Shown here piece after piece: positions 45,014-53,695 of a stretch of 64,000 nt of DNA; position 1 is the first letter of the stretch, and every line of letters begins with the position of its first letter. This DNA is from DASXHD01 sp036488725 (lineage in GTDB: Bacteria; Myxococcota_A; Polyangia; Polyangiales; Polyangiaceae): NCBI GenBank assembly GCA_036488725.1, contig DASXHD010000094.1, positions 39,051 through 103,050 on the forward strand, in the 5' to 3' direction. Below the pieces are notes generated by a model. The model searched no databases. It was not told the origin of the DNA and worked only from the letters and a program-made list of their open reading frames with translations. A program made the translations under genes and the position numbers.

Positions 45014-47101
45014 TCAATAGGGGATGACGAAGTTCGCGTAGATCGGGCCGATGATGCCGACGAACGGGTCGATGCGCGTTTCTTTGATGTGGCGGGCCAC
45101 GCATTTTCCTTCGGGGCCGTTGAAGGGGGCGCTCATCATCACGTAGCGGACGGAGCCGTCGTTTTTGAACACGACGCCGACTTGGCCTTTGCCCCAGACG
45201 CCGTGCGGGCGGCGACAGTCGGTGAGGTCTTTCGTGGTTTCGGCGATGGCGGCGAGGGCGACGCGTTTTTCGAATGGGCCGGGCTCCGCGGTGGCGGTGG
45301 CCGTCGCCGTGGCGCTCGCCGTGGGCGTGGCGGAGGCCGTCGCCGTGGTCGTCGCCGTTGTCGTCGGGGCTGCGTCGGCGGTCGCGACGGTGCTCGCGCG
45401 AGGCGAACGGCTGGCGACGGCGATCACGACGACGAAGAGAACGAGGAGGAGCGCGGCGCCTCCGCCTGCGCCGACGAGCAAGCGGCGATCGATGGGCCGG
45501 CGGCGCATGAAGGCGAACGCCGACGCGACGAAAGCGCGCGCAGGCACGACGTGTGGCTCGAGACGGCCGGCAGATTCGAACACGGGCGCGGGCGCGGGTG
45601 CGGGCGGGGGCGGGGGCGGGGGAAAAGCCGGCGGCGGCGGCGCGAGCGGAGACGCGATGATGGGCGGCGGCGCCGAAACGTCTTCCGGCGGAGCGACGAT
45701 GATCGACGGCAGCTCCACGGGCGGCGGGCGTTTCGTCGGCGCGGGCGCCGGAGGAACCGCGAGCGAAAGCCCGGGCTCGGGCGGAGGAACTTGCGACGCA
45801 GGCCGCGGCGCGGAGTTGAGCGGCGGCGGCGCGATGCCGACGAGCGTCGGCGCTCGCGGTTTTTTCGGGAAGCTCGGCGCCGCGATCTGCGGAGGCGGAG
45901 CGAGCGGCGGAACGATCGGCGCGGGCGGCGCGGCAGTCGGCGTCGCGACCGGCTTCGCCGTCGGGAGCGGCGGGCGGCGCGGTGGCAGCGCCGATGGCGG
46001 CGGCGGGCGCGTGCTCGCGCGAACACGCGCGCCGGTGAGCATCGCGACGACGCCGCGCGCTTTCGTGGTCGGCGGCTCTTCGGGCGGAAAGCTGTCCGAC
46101 GGCGCGCGCCGCTGCTCGACGCGTCGCGAGCGCCGGAGACGCCGCAAGTAGACCGCGAGCTTGCGACGATTGCTCCGCACGGGCACGGGCTTCACGGGAT
46201 CGGAGATGTCCGCCCAAAATTCGGCCACGGTCGCCTGACGCGACTCGGGCTCGAGCGCGAGCGCACGCTCGAACGCCGCGGCGACGCTCGGCGGAAGATC
46301 GATGCCGAGGCTCGCGGGCGTCGGTCGCGAAAGTTTGTTGAGCGCACGAGCGATGAGCGCGCTCGGATCTTTTTCGCCCATCACCGCGCGATCGGCGAGC
46401 ACCTCGAGGAGAACGAGCGCGAGCGCGTAGACGTCGGTCCACGGCCCGGTCGGCCCGAGCGTTCCGAGCAGCTGCTCGGGCGCGGCGTACGTCGGCAAGA
46501 GGAGCTTCACGCGCGGCGGCGGCGCGCCGTCACGCGACGAGCCGACCTCGTCGACGACGCGGCCCACGCCGAAGTCGAGAAGCTTCAGCGATACTTCGTC
46601 GCCGTGCTTCGCTAGAAATAAATTGCTCGGCATGAGCGACAGGTGCGTCGCGTCTTCCCCGTGCGCGTAGACGAGCGCCGACGCGATCGGCTCGAAGAGC
46701 GCGATGGTCTCGGCGAGCGAGCGACCGCCCTCGCCCTCGGCGCGCCGACGCCGGAGGTCGCGCGCGAGCGACTCGCCTTCGAACCACTCGCGAACGATGT
46801 ACGGCACCTGGCTGCCCGTGCGCGGCGCGACCGTCGTGCCGCTCGCGAACGTCTGCGCGATCGCGAGGTGGCCGCGCGCGAGCCGATAGTGCAGTTTGCA
46901 ACCTTCTTGAAAGCTCGTGACGACCGACGCCGCGAGCGTCGCGTCGAGCGTCGACGGAAGATCCAGGCACTTGATGGCGACCGGCGCCTCGAACACCTCG
47001 CTGCGACCTCGATAGACCACGCTGAGCGCGCCTTCGCCGACGAACTCTTCGACCTTGAACTGCCCGTCGAGAACATCCCCGACGAGGTCCAGCGGATCCA
47101 T
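45014..47101 (-). CDS. Predicted Ser/Thr pseudokinase with membrane anchor
   Basis: 695 aa, same subfamily as the two kinases at 33.7-36.6 kb (start LVGDVLDGQFKVEEFVGEGALSVVYRG). The ATP lysine Lys44 and the DFG motif (LLDFGVGRVV) are kept, and so is YAAPEQLLG. The catalytic loop reads HLSLMPSN (His153-Asn160) instead of HRDLKPxN: the catalytic Asp is Ser155 and the Lys is Met157. It should therefore be inactive or very weak, and may serve as a scaffold or allosteric partner. A Pro-rich linker of about 230 residues precedes a membrane helix near residue 550 (AALLLVLFVVVIAV). A C-terminal periplasmic domain of about 100 residues contains KDLTDCRRPHGVWGKGQVGVVFKN, a TonB/AgmX-like beta unit. 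Confidence 0.88.
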   Translation of the reverse strand: MDPLDLVGDVLDGQFKVEEFVGEGALSVVYRGRSEVFEAPVAIKCLDLPSTLDATLAASVVTSFQEGCKLHYRLARGHLAIAQTFASGTTVAPRTGSQVPYIVREWFEGESLARDLRRRRAEGEGGRSLAETIALFEPIASALVYAHGEDATHLSLMPSNLFLAKHGDEVSLKLLDFGVGRVVDEVGSSRDGAPPPRVKLLLPTYAAPEQLLGTLGPTGPWTDVYALALVLLEVLADRAVMGEKDPSALIARALNKLSRPTPASLGIDLPPSVAAAFERALALEPESRQATVAEFWADISDPVKPVPVRSNRRKLAVYLRRLRRSRRVEQRRAPSDSFPPEEPPTTKARGVVAMLTGARVRASTRPPPPSALPPRRPPLPTAKPVATPTAAPPAPIVPPLAPPPQIAAPSFPKKPRAPTLVGIAPPPLNSAPRPASQVPPPEPGLSLAVPPAPAPTKRPPPVELPSIIVAPPEDVSAPPPIIASPLAPPPPAFPPPPPPPAPAPAPVFESAGRLEPHVVPARAFVASAFAFMRRRPIDRRLLVGAGGGAALLLVLFVVVIAVASRSPRASTVATADAAPTTTATTTATASATPTASATATATATAEPGPFEKRVALAAIAETTKDLTDCRRPHGVWGKGQVGVVFKNDGSVRYVMMSAPFNGPEGKCVARHIKETRIDPFVGIIGPIYANFVIPY

Positions 47102-47138
47102 CGACGTCGATGTTACAGCGTTGTGTTACGCTCCGGCC

Positions 47139-47999
47139 ATGTTGCGATGTCGCGCGCTGCGCTTCGTCCTGGCCATTGTGATGACCACCCTCTTGGCGGC
47201 ACCGGCGCTGGCCCAGCAACACCGAACGGCGCAAGATCTCGTGACGCGCGGGCGCGCGCTCTTCGACGATCAACAGTACGAAGAGTCGATTCAAACGCTC
47301 TCGGCCGCGCTCCTTCGACCGAACAACACCAAGCAGCAGAAGGTCGACATCTATCGCCTCCTCGCGCTCAACTACATCACGCTCAATCGCAAAGACGAGG
47401 CGGAGAGCGCGGTCCGCGGCCTCCTCGCGCTCGACCCGAGCTACGAGCTGCCCGCGAGCGAGTCGCCGCGTTTTCGTGACTTCTTCAAGTCGACGCAGCA
47501 GCGCTGGGAGTCGGAAGGGCGGCCGGGCGTCGTCAAAGAGACCGAGCCGCCGCCGGCGCCCGTGACGATGCAGCACGTCTCGCCCCCGCAAGCGAAGCCG
47601 GGGACCGACATTCCGCTCAAGGTCACCGTCGACGATCCGCAGGGCCGCGTCTACGACGTGAAGCTCTTCTACCGCGGGCAGTCGGAGGGAAAGTTCACGC
47701 AGCAAGAGACGCAGCTCGGAAACAACGTCGCGAGCGGGACCATCCCGGGCAAAGTCGTGCAGCCGCCGCTGGTCGAGTACTTCTTCGAAGGGTTCGACAA
47801 AGGTGGACTGCCGATCGTCGCGCGCGGCGACGTCGCGGCGCCGCTTCGTGTCGCGGTTCCGGCGCCGAGCAAAGCGTGGCTCATCGGGCTCGGCGTGGGC
47901 GTCGGTGTCGCGGTGGTCGCGGGCGTCATCATCGGCGTCCTCTTCGCGACGGGCGCGGTCGGCGGCGGGCAGTCGAACGTTTCGCTCCAAGTGCAGTGA
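47139..47999 (+). CDS. Exported TPR protein with C-terminal membrane segment
   Basis: 286 aa from the ATG at 47139. Signal peptide FVLAIVMTTLLAAPALAQQ; TPR-like helices (ARALFDDQQYEESIQTLSAALL; YRLLALNYITLNRKDEAESAVRGLLALDPSYELP), a pattern seen in myxobacterial gliding and kinase-linked proteins. A beta domain follows (MQHVSPPQAKPGTDIPLKVTVDDPQGRVYDVKLFYRG), then a C-terminal membrane helix (WLIGLGVGVGVAVVAGVIIGVLF). Divergent from the pseudokinase gene (37 bases), so the two may be functionally linked. Its stop overlaps the prmA GTG start. Confidence 0.82.
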   Translation: MLRCRALRFVLAIVMTTLLAAPALAQQHRTAQDLVTRGRALFDDQQYEESIQTLSAALLRPNNTKQQKVDIYRLLALNYITLNRKDEAESAVRGLLALDPSYELPASESPRFRDFFKSTQQRWESEGRPGVVKETEPPPAPVTMQHVSPPQAKPGTDIPLKVTVDDPQGRVYDVKLFYRGQSEGKFTQQETQLGNNVASGTIPGKVVQPPLVEYFFEGFDKGGLPIVARGDVAAPLRVAVPAPSKAWLIGLGVGVGVAVVAGVIIGVLFATGAVGGGQSNVSLQVQ

Positions 48000-48859
48000 C
48001 CGAGCCTCGGCACTTTTTCGTCGCCATCGACGTAGCCGCGGAGGACGCGGACGTGACGAGCGGAGAGCTCTTCGAGCTCGGCGCGACCGGCGTCGAAGAG
48101 CGCGACGAAGGAACGCTCGCGCGTGGCGCGGCCGGCAAGACGACGCTCGTCGCGAGCTTCGAGAATGAGAAGGCCGCGCGCGACGCCCAGAAAAAACTCG
48201 GCGCAGGCGCGCGCATCGAAGAGCTCGTCGGCGACGCGTGGCGCGACGCGTGGAAGGAACATTTTCGGCCGTTCCGTTTGTGCCAAGGGCTGTGGGTGCG
48301 GCCGCCGTGGCAAGAGCACGCGCCGAAGCGCGGCGAGAAAGTTCTCGTGCTTGAGCCAGGGCGCGCGTTCGGCACCGGTCTCCACGAGACGACGCGGCTC
48401 GTCGCGGCGGCGATCGCCATGCTTCATCGCACGCTCCCGCAGACGAGCGTGCTCGACGTCGGCACCGGCAGCGGCATCCTCGCGCTCACCGCGATCGCGC
48501 TCGGCGCGAAGGACGCGCTCGGCGTCGACAACGACGCCGACGCGATCGAGGTCGCGAAAGAAAACGCGGCGCGAAACGCGATGAGCGAGCGCGCCGCGTT
48601 CGCGACGACGCCGATCGCGCGCGTGCGCGGCACGTTCGGGCTCGTGCTCGCGAACATCGAGGCCGACGTGCTCGTCGGCATGAAAGCGGCGCTCGTCGCG
48701 CGCGTCGCGCAAGGCGGCCGGCTCGTTTTGTCGGGCATCCTCGCGTCGCGCGAGGCCGACGTGCGTGCGGCGTTCGGCAAACCGATCGAGCGCGCCGAGC
48801 TCTCGTCGGCGACCGACGACGACAAATGGGTTGCGATGACTTACACGCAATCCCGATGA
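47996..48859 (+). CDS. prmA: Ribosomal protein L11 methyltransferase
   Basis: Methylates ribosomal protein L11 using SAM. 287 aa from the GTG at 47996, which overlaps the preceding stop (GTGA). A short N-terminal substrate-recognition domain is followed by the SAM-binding domain: EPGRAFGTGLHETTRL, VLDVGTGSGILALTAIALGAK (motif I), and ANIEADVLVGM for the family NIxxxxL block. Coupled to rsmE by an ATGA overlap; a prmA-rsmE pair is a common order. Confidence 0.95.
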   Translation: MTEPRHFFVAIDVAAEDADVTSGELFELGATGVEERDEGTLARGAAGKTTLVASFENEKAARDAQKKLGAGARIEELVGDAWRDAWKEHFRPFRLCQGLWVRPPWQEHAPKRGEKVLVLEPGRAFGTGLHETTRLVAAAIAMLHRTLPQTSVLDVGTGSGILALTAIALGAKDALGVDNDADAIEVAKENAARNAMSERAAFATTPIARVRGTFGLVLANIEADVLVGMKAALVARVAQGGRLVLSGILASREADVRAAFGKPIERAELSSATDDDKWVAMTYTQSR

Positions 48860-49542
48860 GCCTTCGCGTGCCGATGGCGGACCTCGTTTCGGGCGAGCGC
48901 GCGCTCGACGCGGAGCAGGCGCGGTACGTCGCGCGCGTGCATCGACTTCGCGCGGGCGACACGTTCGTCGCGTTCGATCCGACGCGCGCGATCGAGTGCG
49001 ACGCCGAGGTGCTCGACGAAAAACGCGTGCGCCTCGGAGCGACGCGAGCGGCGCGCGCAGCGGCGCGCGCGATCACCTGGATTCACGGCTGCCCCAAAGG
49101 CGACAAAGCCGACGCCATCGTGCGCGACGCGACCGAGCTCGGCGCGACGCGGATCATTTTCGTGCAGACTGCACGCAGTGTGTCGAAGCCGCCCGCCGCG
49201 CGCGCGACGCGTTGGGCCAAGATCGCACGCGAGGCCGCGCGTCAGTGCGGTCGCGGCGACGCGCCCGACGTCGCGCTCGCGAAAGACTGGGAATCGGCGC
49301 TCGAAAGCGCGGGCGACGGAGCGCGCATCGTCCTCGATCCGGCGGGCGGCCCGTTCGCGAGGCTCGGCGCATCCGGCGCGCTCGTTTTCGCGGCAGGCCC
49401 CGAGGGCGGGCTCACGGTGGAGGAAGTGGCCGCGGCGACCGCGCGCGGGTTCGTCGCGTGCCGCCTCGGCGCATTCGTGATGCGCACCGAGACCGTCCCG
49501 GCCGCGGTGCTCGGCGCAGTCGCGCTCGCTACTGCTGGGTGA
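48856..49542 (+). CDS. rsmE: 16S rRNA (uracil-1498-N3)-methyltransferase
   Basis: Methylates U1498 of 16S rRNA. 228 aa from the ATG at 48856. The N-terminal PUA-like domain (RYVARVHRLRAGDTFVAFDP) is followed by the SPOUT domain: GCPKGDKADAIVRDATELGATRI, the RSV block QTARSVSKPPAARATRWAKIAREAARQCGR, and the knot motif AAGPEGGLTVEEV near the C-terminus, with RTETVPAAVLGAVAL closing. Overlaps the convergent lipoprotein gene by 14 bases. One dispersed palindrome copy (TGCAGACTGCA) is at 49163. Confidence 0.95.
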   Translation: MSLRVPMADLVSGERALDAEQARYVARVHRLRAGDTFVAFDPTRAIECDAEVLDEKRVRLGATRAARAAARAITWIHGCPKGDKADAIVRDATELGATRIIFVQTARSVSKPPAARATRWAKIAREAARQCGRGDAPDVALAKDWESALESAGDGARIVLDPAGGPFARLGASGALVFAAGPEGGLTVEEVAAATARGFVACRLGAFVMRTETVPAAVLGAVALATAG

Positions 49543-50266
49543 CGGGCGCCGAAATGTTCAGCGCCGGGATCGCGGTGTTGCAGCCGTCCCCGACGGGCGT
49601 CGACTCGAACGAGTTCGGGTCGACGGTGACGTGCGTGAAGGTCGCGTTGGAGATCGATCCCGCGAACGTGCCTTGGAACGAAGTGATCGTCACGGTGCCG
49701 GCGGTGGCCATGTACGTGTCGCTCTGTCCGTTGCTCACGACGAGCAAGCAGAGGCCGCACGTGCCGTAGTCGAGGTCGGCGCCTTTGAGGTCGAACTTGC
49801 CGGTGTGAATACCGCCGGTGAACACGCCGTACCCGGCGTAGACCTCGAGATCGAGGAAGTCGCCGTTGGCGTTGAGCGTGCCGTTGTACTGGTAGAAGTC
49901 TTGCGGGCCGCCGATGACGCCGCCGTCGTCGGCGCCGGCCTCGGTCATCGCATCGGCGCTGCCGTCGTCCGCCGCGTCCGCGCTACCGTCGTCCGCCGCT
50001 GCGTCGGTGCCACCGTCCGTGCCGCCGTCCGTCGGCGTCGGCGTGTACGTCGCGGTCTGATCCGTCACGGTCGAATACGTCGGGTCGGCGGTGCACACGA
50101 CCGGCACGTCCGCCGCGGCGTCGCTCACGCCCGAGTCCTTCTTCGTCGGTCCGTCCGCGGTCGCGTCGGTGCCGCCATCGCCCTGGTCTCCGCCGCCGCT
50201 GCATGCCGCAACGGCTCCGAGCGAGCCCATGGAAAGAACGATGAAGACGACCGGGAGCGTACGCAT
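49529..50266 (-). CDS. Lipoprotein with D/G/A-rich linker
   Basis: 245 aa. The signal ends in LGAVAACSGGGDQG (lipobox). A very acidic linker built of DGGTDGG/ADDGSADA units spans about residues 25-120. A beta-rich domain of about 125 residues follows (DFYQYNGTLNANGDFLDLEVYAGYG; GTVTITSFQGTFAGSISNATF). No family recognised. It lies 41 bases downstream of the next lipoprotein gene on the same strand. Confidence 0.75.
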   Translation of the reverse strand: MRTLPVVFIVLSMGSLGAVAACSGGGDQGDGGTDATADGPTKKDSGVSDAAADVPVVCTADPTYSTVTDQTATYTPTPTDGGTDGGTDAAADDGSADAADDGSADAMTEAGADDGGVIGGPQDFYQYNGTLNANGDFLDLEVYAGYGVFTGGIHTGKFDLKGADLDYGTCGLCLLVVSNGQSDTYMATAGTVTITSFQGTFAGSISNATFTHVTVDPNSFESTPVGDGCNTAIPALNISAPVTQQ

Positions 50267-50307
50267 GAGGGGCGCAGCCTACGCGCAAGAGCGCCCCGGC
50301 CGCAACC

Positions 50308-52095
50308 TCAGAACGGCGAGAGCGCCATGATCGCGCCGTTGTTCGGAGACGAGTTGGCGATCGTCCAATAGAGCGTGCTTCCAGAGACGGTGATCGCGGA
50401 GGGATCATCGAGGCCGCTCACGAGAGGAACCGTGATGCCGCCGTTCGCTGGCGCGCTCATGATCAGCCCCGGCGCGCTGAGACCGTAGTCCGTCCAGAAG
50501 ATCTGGCTGCTCGATACGGCGATTGAAAACGGAACCGACTGCGAGCTCGCGACGGTCGTGACGGTGCCGCCGCCAATGGGCGCCCGCATCACCGTGCCGG
50601 AGTTCAGCGCCGGGAAATTCGCGGCGCCGAGCGGCCCGAGATCCACCCAGTAGACGTTGCTCGAATCGAACGCGATCGTGGACGGACCGGATTGATTCGA
50701 CGCGAGCTGGATCGCCGTCGCGCCGTTCACCGTTCCTTGCCACACGGTGCCGTCGTTGTTGGAGCGTCCCTGCGAGTCGAACGTGCCCCAATCGGCCCAA
50801 TAGACGTTGGTGCCGTCCGTCGCGAGCGCTTGCGGCAGGTATTGACCCGAGTAGAGCGCGACGGGCGTGCCGCCTCCGATGGGCACGCGCATGATCGTTC
50901 CGTCGTTGCCGTTTGCGCCGGCGACCCAATAAACGGACGTCGCGTCGACGGCCACGGCGTTGAGGTAGCCGGAGTCGTAGAAGACCTCGAGCCCAGTCGC
51001 GAGCGTCGTCGCGGGGCCGCCGTTCAGGGGGACCTGCACCACGGTGCCGTCTTTCTTGTTGATGCTCGAGTTGAGATCGAACGTGCCGACGCTCCACACG
51101 TAGACGTTGCTGTCGTCGACCGCGAGGCTCACGGGCGTCGGCTGCGGAGGCCCGAGGCTCTCGAGGAGCACGCCGCCGTCCGGACGCGTCGCGCCGCCGT
51201 CGCCGAACGCGACGCCGCCGTCCGGAAAGGCGCCGGCCCCGTCGCCGATCCAGAGGCGGTAGACCGGACCGTTCTCGATGACCTGTGTAAAATACAACCA
51301 TCCGTTTCGCGCGACGATCGTGCTCGCCGCTTGGTCGAGGCCGGTGAGCACGGTGGTGAGCGCGCCGCCGTCGACGAGTGAGGTGGGCGTCGCGGCGCCG
51401 CCGTCGGCGTTGCTCGTGTCGCTGTTGCACGCGACGTACGGCGCGGCGCACGTGTTGGGCTGTGCGAGCGTCACTTGCTCGATGCACCCGTCGCACGCCG
51501 GTCCGGGCGACGCGCACGGTCCGCCGGCCGTCGACGGGCACGCGATCGCGAGGCAGCTGTCGAGCGCGGCGAGGAGTCCTTCGGCTTCGGGCGTCGCTTT
51601 CGCGTTGCACGCGGCGGCGCAGTCGGCGCCCGCGTCGGCGGGACAACCGGAGAGACAGACGTTCAGCTCGCCGCAGTTGTAGCTTCCGCCGGCGTCGGGC
51701 ACGACCTTCGCGCCGCCGTCGGGATCGGCCGGGCCGACGAAGGTGTCGGCGAAGCAGCTCGAGAGGTTTCCGCCGCACGCGCCGGTCGCCGCGTTTTGCT
51801 GGCACGTCGAGTCGCCGTTCGGACACTGCGCGGCGACGCAGGCGTTGAACGCGTCGAAGAGACCCTGCGCGACGCCGGTCGCTTGCGCGTAGCAGCCGTC
51901 GGTGCACGGCGACGACGTGCACGCTTGATCGCAGAAGAGGAGCTTGCTGCACGTGAGGCCGGGCAGCGGCGCTTCGGCGTCGTCCCCTGCGTCGCCCGTG
52001 TCGGGGCTCGAGTCGCAGGCCGCGAGGATGACCGCGGTCGCCACGAGGAGCGCGCCGAGCACGAGCGTGAAGAGGGCAGCTGCGCGGTGTTTCAT
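50308..52095 (-). CDS. Lipoprotein with Cys-rich head and beta-propeller
   Basis: 595 aa. The signal ends in TAVILAACDSSPD (lipobox). The Cys-rich segment at about residues 45-225 has repeated C-x3-C units (LFCDQACTSSPCTDGCYAQA; LNVCLSGCPADAGADCAAAC). From about residue 250 to the end there are five or six repeats of the type P-x-A-[IL]-A-x-D-x-x-x-V-Y-W (PQALATDGTNVYWADWG, PSTIAFDSSNVYWVDLG, PSAITVSGSTLYWTIANS), typical of a YncE/LDL-receptor-like propeller. Common in myxobacteria; ligand unknown. One base separates it from the upstream lipoprotein stop. A motif copy (TGTAAAATACA) is at 51286. Confidence 0.82.
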   Translation of the reverse strand: MKHRAAALFTLVLGALLVATAVILAACDSSPDTGDAGDDAEAPLPGLTCSKLLFCDQACTSSPCTDGCYAQATGVAQGLFDAFNACVAAQCPNGDSTCQQNAATGACGGNLSSCFADTFVGPADPDGGAKVVPDAGGSYNCGELNVCLSGCPADAGADCAAACNAKATPEAEGLLAALDSCLAIACPSTAGGPCASPGPACDGCIEQVTLAQPNTCAAPYVACNSDTSNADGGAATPTSLVDGGALTTVLTGLDQAASTIVARNGWLYFTQVIENGPVYRLWIGDGAGAFPDGGVAFGDGGATRPDGGVLLESLGPPQPTPVSLAVDDSNVYVWSVGTFDLNSSINKKDGTVVQVPLNGGPATTLATGLEVFYDSGYLNAVAVDATSVYWVAGANGNDGTIMRVPIGGGTPVALYSGQYLPQALATDGTNVYWADWGTFDSQGRSNNDGTVWQGTVNGATAIQLASNQSGPSTIAFDSSNVYWVDLGPLGAANFPALNSGTVMRAPIGGGTVTTVASSQSVPFSIAVSSSQIFWTDYGLSAPGLIMSAPANGGITVPLVSGLDDPSAITVSGSTLYWTIANSSPNNGAIMALSPF

Positions 52096-52096
52096 T

Positions 52097-52537
52097 TCAC
52101 GGCTCCGCGGTGCAATCCGAAGGCAAGCATTGGTTGGGCAAGCACACGGGCGTGTTCGACGTCATCGCCGTTTGGCAGCACGTCGCGCCGGCGCCGCACT
52201 CGTGCATGTTGGGCTTGCACGAGAAGTAGGTGATGCAGATGCCGACGCCGGTCGGATCGAGATCGATGTCGCACGCGGTCGGCTGCGGGCACTGGCCGCC
52301 GCCTTTGGTGCACGGCTGGCCGATGTGAAGGCAGTTGCCTCCGGTCGTCGGGCAGCTCGCGCCTTGCGGCGGCGCGCAGGTCCCCGCGTCGCCCGCGTCG
52401 GTCGGCGCGGCGGCGTCTTTCGGCGCGGCTTCGGTCGCCGCGTCGGTCGGCGCGGCGTCGGCGCCGGCGTCAGCCGGGGGCGTCGAGCTGCTGCACCCGA
52501 TGACGAGGGCGGCCGCGAAAAACAGGGCGTTCTTCAT
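52097..52537 (-). CDS. Small Cys-rich lipoprotein
   Basis: 146 aa. The signal ends in AAALVIGCSSSTPP (lipobox). An Ala/Asp/Thr-rich linker precedes a ten-cysteine domain (CPTTGGNCLHIGQPCTKGGGQCPQ; CKPNMHECGAGATCCQ). Cotranscribed with the following propeller lipoprotein (stop and start one base apart). Its start region is overlapped by the degraded end of the ferritin-like gene. Confidence 0.75.
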   Translation of the reverse strand: MKNALFFAAALVIGCSSSTPPADAGADAAPTDAATEAAPKDAAAPTDAGDAGTCAPPQGASCPTTGGNCLHIGQPCTKGGGQCPQPTACDIDLDPTGVGICITYFSCKPNMHECGAGATCCQTAMTSNTPVCLPNQCLPSDCTAEP

Positions 52538-53194
52538 GCCCCGGGCTTATCACGGCGTTGATTCCGCGCGCCGAAAATCGCGGGTGCCACTCGCGTTCGT
52601 AGGTTCGCGCGAGGATCTCCGCGTACTCGCGCGGAGGCGCGAAGCCCCACGCGCGCTCTTCGTCGGTGGCCTCGCCGTCGTCGCGCGCGACCACCGCGCT
52701 CTCGAGACCGTAGCTCCGTTCGAGCTCGCGAAACATCGCCGGCAGCTCCGGCTCGAGCCACGCGCGCGCGTCGATCGCCAGCGTCATCAGCCAATCGAGC
52801 ACGTCCCAACCGAAATCGCGATGGCGGACCTCGTCGCGCAGGATGCGATCGAGCGCCCCCTTCGCGCTTGGCTCGGTGCACCGCTCGCGAAGATGTTTGA
52901 AGAGCGGTACGGCAACGGTCTCGCCGAGACAAAATGTTCGAACGTCGGCGACGAGCAAGTCGCGCTCGAGCGGCTCGAAGCCCGCGGCGCTTCCGGGTCG
53001 CCGAGCGCGACGAGCACGTCGTGGCTCATGCGCGAATGAACGAGCTCGTCCTGCACGATCGCGAGCCCGTCGTCGATGAGATCCGGGGGAGCGCCGGCCT
53101 GCATCATCCAGAGCACGTAGCTCTGCGTGACGGTGGCCGACGCGTACTCGGCGGCGACGCGCGCGCGCCACTCGGCGCGGACGCGCGCGCTCAC
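52470..53194 (-). pseudogene. Ferritin-like domain protein with frameshift(s)
   Basis: Reading starts at the GTG at 53194, overlapping the previous stop (GTGA): MSARVRAEWRARVAAEYASATV, then QSYVLWMMQAGAPPDLIDDG and QDELVHSRMSHDVLVALGDPEAP. Near 52985 this frame is lost and the protein clearly continues in another frame: GFEPLERDLLVADVRTFCLGET, GALDRILRDEVRHRDFGWDVLDW. One missing G in a GGG run would join them (..EAPR-GFEPLE..). Paired D/E-x2-H motifs (QDELVHSRMSHD, RDEVRHRDFGWD) are those of ferritin-like di-metal proteins. A second indel in the TTTT run near 52575 would let it end at a TGATAA (52547-52552) just before the next gene, rather than overlapping it by 68 bases. Either a true pseudogene or homopolymer sequencing errors. 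Confidence 0.7.
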
Positions 53195-53605
53195 TTCGGG
53201 CAAGGCACGTTTTCGTCGTGCGGCGGCGGCGGATTGCAGATCGCGCCGCGCGGACAGTGACCCATTTCGGGAAAAGCCAAGATCGAGCACTCGCCGCTCG
53301 CGTGAACGGTGAGCGCGGCCGGGTAGCGGTGCACGGCGGGCGGGCACGCGTAATCGGTCGGCGCCGGCGGATTACTTCGTCACCGTGTAGGTCGTCTCAC
53401 GAGCCGGCGGCGTCACGCTCGCGCTCGCGGTCGGCGCCGGCGCGGTCTCCGCGGGCGGCGCGCTCGGTGCGGCCGACGCCGCGGGCGCGGCTGTGTCCGG
53501 GGCCGGCGGATTTGCGTGAACGTTTTCCGACGAGCCACCGCACGCGGCCACGACCGTGACGATGAACGGCGTCGCGAACGACCGCCGAGGCAAGTGAGCC
53601 GGCAT
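53191..53605 (-). pseudogene. Lipoprotein gene split by a frameshift
   Basis: The first part (53605-53372) encodes a signal with lipobox (IVTVVAACGGSS) and an Ala/Pro linker ending TTYTVTK then TAA. Immediately after, another frame reads NPPAPTDYACPPAVHRYPAAL, then TVHASGECSILAFPEMGHCP and RGAICNPPPPHDENVPCPK, ending at 53191. This has strongly protein-like composition and a Cys pattern, but no start of its own. Deleting one T at the TAA would fuse them. The downstream ferritin-like gene starts in the final stop codon (GTGA), as expected of an intact operon. Confidence 0.65.
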
Positions 53606-53695
53606 GCCGCGATGCTAGTGCGACGAGCTGAGCCATGTCGAGCAAGGCATGTTTGCCAACGCTCGCGCGTTCGGTGGGTCATAGTTCAGGAGACG

